NCBI GenBank assembly: GCA_030146905.1
Contig: JASLAV010000276.1
Location: 1 to 6,990, forward strand
Origin: Lentzea sp.
Lineage (GTDB): Bacteria > Actinomycetota > Actinomycetes > Mycobacteriales > Pseudonocardiaceae
Direction of reading: 5' to 3'
Length of the DNA stretch: 6,990 nt
The notes below the pieces were generated by a model. The model worked only from the letters and a program-made list of their open reading frames with translations, did not search any database and was not told the origin of the DNA. The translations under genes and the position numbers were made by a program. Below, one piece after another: positions 5,638-6,990 of this stretch (the stretch's first letter is position 1; every line of letters starts with the position of its first letter).

Positions 5638-6719
5638 CAGTAGTCCTCCCCGATCCGTACTGAGAGCTTGACAAGGCGTCGACCGTCGATGACGCGGTGC
5701 GGCGAGCGGGCCAGTGCTCGCATCACACGCACCGCACCGTTGAGGTCGATCTCATGAGTGATCAGGTCGCGGTAGCGATCCGGATCGTTGGCCAGCTCGG
5801 CCGCGGCCTCCCGCAGATGCGAGTTCGCAACCCCGCGGTGTCCGAACAGGCGGATCCCGTCCGCCGTTGTCGTGATGCGGGCCGGCGTGGGTCGTCCGCC
5901 GCAGTTCGCCGCCCGTACGGCAACCAGATCAAGGCCGGGCAAGAACGGTGTCACGGCCCCAGGCGGTAGGCCGCCGACGATGTCCACGACCTCCGCCCCG
6001 GCTGCGAGTGCCGACTCCACCGCCGCGATGGTCGCGTCACGCGGCGTGACCACGAGCGCGGCGACGGGTCCGGGCAGCCTCACGTCGGACAGCCCGGTCA
6101 ACAGCAGGTCGGCGGGGTACGGGCTCGCCTCGCTGAAGGCGCGCCCGGCCTCGGTGTGGTGCACCAGCGCCACGCGCACGCCCTCACCGAGCCGGCTCCG
6201 GGCAGCCCGCACGGCGAGATGACCGAGCACCCCGTCACCGATGACGAGCAGTGTCGCCAGGTGGGACGCAGCCAGCTCACCAAGGCCGTAGCAGACCGCC
6301 GCGAGCGGTTCCAGGAGCGGCGCCAGCGTGATGTCGGTGGTCGCCGGCAGCGGTAGCACCATCCCGCCGGCGACTGCGGTCGCGGGCAGCAGGGTGCGCT
6401 CCTGCAGCAGGCCGTCCAGGTTGTGTCCCAGCAAGAAGCTGGGATCGGTGGGGTGTGTCGGGTTGACCATGACGATCGTGCCCGGTGCGTACTTCGCCGG
6501 CACGCCGGCACCGGCGGCCACCACTCTCGCAACGCCCTCGTGCCCGATCACCGGGGCCGGGTCGTCGCGCAGGCCGCGCAGCATCTGGATATCCGTGCCG
6601 CACAGTCCCGCGTACAGGGTCGCGATACTCAGTTCACCGCGTGCCGGAGCGATGGTCGGGCGGGGAGCGACGACCAGCGCTGAGCCCGCACGCACGATCG
6701 CGCGGTGCGTGTCGTTCAC
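5637..6719 (-). CDS. Zinc-type medium-chain alcohol dehydrogenase (sorbitol/threonine dehydrogenase-like)
   Basis: This 360-residue protein is a medium-chain dehydrogenase/reductase. Catalytic zinc ligands are visible as C40 (GLCGTD), H60-E61 (GHEGVARVV) and E137 (LLEPLAAV), as in the polyol dehydrogenase branch. The Rossmann loop is GDGVLGHL at 161-168. The four-cysteine structural zinc lobe, normally near residues 85-110, is absent: the stretch has no cysteine. Residues after the second Rossmann strand (VHHTEAGR) lack the acidic residue typical of strict NAD enzymes. Enzymes of this type occur in C7-cyclitol pathways as cyclitol dehydrogenases, so oxidation or reduction of a valiolone/valiol-type ring is plausible. 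Start is GTG at 6719 with AGGGCGG 7 bases upstream, and the N-terminus is complete by comparison with the family. It is the first visible gene of the leftward operon, 86 bases from a divergent transposase. Confidence 0.85.
   Translation of the reverse strand: MNDTHRAIVRAGSALVVAPRPTIAPARGELSIATLYAGLCGTDIQMLRGLRDDPAPVIGHEGVARVVAAGAGVPAKYAPGTIVMVNPTHPTDPSFLLGHNLDGLLQERTLLPATAVAGGMVLPLPATTDITLAPLLEPLAAVCYGLGELAASHLATLLVIGDGVLGHLAVRAARSRLGEGVRVALVHHTEAGRAFSEASPYPADLLLTGLSDVRLPGPVAALVVTPRDATIAAVESALAAGAEVVDIVGGLPPGAVTPFLPGLDLVAVRAANCGGRPTPARITTTADGIRLFGHRGVANSHLREAAAELANDPDRYRDLITHEIDLNGAVRVMRALARSPHRVIDGRRLVKLSVRIGEDY
5645..5651 (-). promoter_or_regulatory. Ribosome binding site of the SDR gene
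   Basis: GGGGAGG on the minus strand lies 7 bases before the ATG at 5637, inside the last codons of the upstream gene. It supports the TGATG stop/start overlap. Confidence 0.7.
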
Positions 6720-6751
6720 TGGTGCACCGCCCTGGTGAGCGACCGGCAGCC

Positions 6752-6773
6752 GCGCCCCGGGATCACGGGGTGC
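6752..6773. repeat. Hairpin in the intergenic region
   Basis: GCGCCCCG and CGGGGTGC form an 8-bp stem with one G-U pair around a 6-base loop (GGATCA). It can fold in transcripts of either strand. It lies between the GTG of the dehydrogenase and the ATG of the transposase, so it may belong to an IS110 end or to the 5' leader of the operon. No U-tract follows, so a terminator is unlikely. Confidence 0.5.
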
Positions 6774-6778
6774 CTTCC

Positions 6779-6794
6779 CGCTGCTACAACAGCG
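6779..6794. repeat. Second hairpin adjoining the transposase ribosome binding site
   Basis: CGCTG and CAGCG form a perfect 5-bp stem around a 6-base loop (CTACAA). Its last base is the first base of the GAGGAG site of the transposase, so the two hairpins and the start codon are tightly packed. It could limit transposase translation or be part of a structured IS-end RNA; both are inference. Confidence 0.4.
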
Positions 6795-6799
6795 AGGAG
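6794..6799 (+). promoter_or_regulatory. Ribosome binding site of the transposase gene
   Basis: GAGGAG lies 6 bases before the ATG at 6806 on the plus strand. It is a strong site that fixes the start. Confidence 0.7.
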
Positions 6800-6805
6800 A
6801 TAACG

Positions 6806-6990
6806 ATGAGCGTCACCGATGCGACCGACGTAGCGCGACGCACCGCGGGAGTGGACTGGGCCAGCACCGATCAGGCCGCGGCGATCGTTCCCCCCGACGG
6901 CGAGCAGACCGACCGGTTCTTCGTCACCCACGACAAAGCCGGCCAGCGCAACATGGTCAAGCGGCTGGTGCACCCGGGGGTGGCGGTTGA
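6806..6990 (+). CDS. IS110-family transposase, N-terminal fragment (cut by window edge)
   Basis: The 61 visible residues match the start of the DEDD (RuvC-like) transposase domain of the IS110 family. They show the first strand AGVDWAS with the catalytic aspartate at D17, a short turn, then VPPDGEQTDRFFVTHDKAGQ leading into the first helix. These transposases are DEDD recombinases that, in IS621 and relatives, are guided by a bridge RNA made from a non-coding end of the element. The C-terminal serine-containing domain lies outside the window, so intactness cannot be judged. The gene has a clear GAGGAG ribosome binding site and is divergent from the cyclitol operon. Whether the fragment belongs to the IS110 or IS1111 group cannot be told from this part. 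Confidence 0.82.
   Translation, partial: MSVTDATDVARRTAGVDWASTDQAAAIVPPDGEQTDRFFVTHDKAGQRNMVKRLVHPGVAV

Larger units (their letters stand above)
1..6719 (-). other. Probable operon for C7-cyclitol (valiolone-type) glycoside biosynthesis
   Basis: Six genes lie on the same strand. The first four are joined by stop/start overlaps of 1, 4 and 4 bases, and the next two follow after 37 and 91 bases without a recognisable terminator. A sedoheptulose-7-phosphate cyclase, an isomerase/epimerase, three oxidoreductases of different families, a phosphatase domain and a glycosyltransferase form a coherent sugar-like secondary pathway. The left end continues outside the window, so the cluster is larger than what is seen. 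The product is not known. Confidence 0.72.
6720..6805. mobile_element. Possible left end of an IS110-family insertion sequence
   Basis: The 86 bases between the dehydrogenase start and the transposase start hold two hairpins and both ribosome binding sites. If the element is intact, its left boundary must lie here. IS110-family elements make no conventional terminal inverted repeats or target duplications, so the junction cannot be placed from this sequence alone. The same interval would also have to carry the operon promoter unless transcription enters through the element. No convincing -35/-10 pair is seen on either strand. Confidence 0.4.

Noticed and set aside
6752..6773. Hairpin as a rho-independent terminator
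   Set aside because: No run of T follows it on either strand, and it lies between two divergent gene starts where no transcript needs to end.
6716..6973. An 85-codon minus-strand frame over the transposase start
   Set aside because: It is antisense to the IS110-type coding region and shows no family pattern. The plus-strand frame has a strong ribosome binding site and the GVDWA motif.

Overview
The window is GC-rich DNA with strong G/C preference at third codon positions, GTG starts and a single TTA leucine codon in its genes. This points to a high-GC actinomycete (a Streptomyces or Pseudonocardiales-type organism). The genus cannot be fixed from the sequence.

Positions 1-6719 hold one leftward run of six genes on the minus strand. 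In transcription order they are: a zinc-type alcohol dehydrogenase (6719-5637), a short-chain dehydrogenase/reductase (5637-4900), a TIM-barrel sugar-phosphate isomerase/epimerase (4903-4097), a 642-residue fusion of a HAD phosphatase with a sedoheptulose-7-phosphate cyclase (4100-2172), a GMC-family flavoprotein oxidoreductase (2134-668), and the N-terminal 192 residues of a TreT-like GT4 glycosyltransferase that runs off the left edge (576-1). The first four genes overlap by 1, 4 and 4 bases. The last two follow after gaps of 37 and 91 bases. This looks like an operon.

The cyclase half strongly resembles 2-epi-5-epi-valiolone synthase, the committed enzyme of C7-cyclitol (acarbose, validamycin, cetoniacytone type) biosynthesis. 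A plausible scheme, which is inference, starts with cyclisation of sedoheptulose 7-phosphate. The isomerase-like enzyme would then epimerise the product, and two NAD(P)-dependent dehydrogenases and one flavin oxidoreductase would adjust its redox state. The HAD domain would remove a phosphate, and the TreT-like enzyme would attach a sugar or join two sugar-like units. The combination of a covalent HAD-cyclase fusion, a GMC oxidoreductase and a TreT-like rather than OtsA-like glycosyltransferase does not match a characterised cluster that I can recall. It is the best candidate for something undescribed here. No cyclitol kinase, aminotransferase, nucleotidyltransferase, regulator or transporter is seen inside the window.

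At the right edge (6806-6990, plus strand) begins an IS110-family transposase, cut by the window end and divergent from the operon. Only 86 bases separate the two, and they contain two adjacent hairpins. This may be an insertion-sequence end lying directly against the operon's first gene. No stretch longer than 300 bases lacks a gene.
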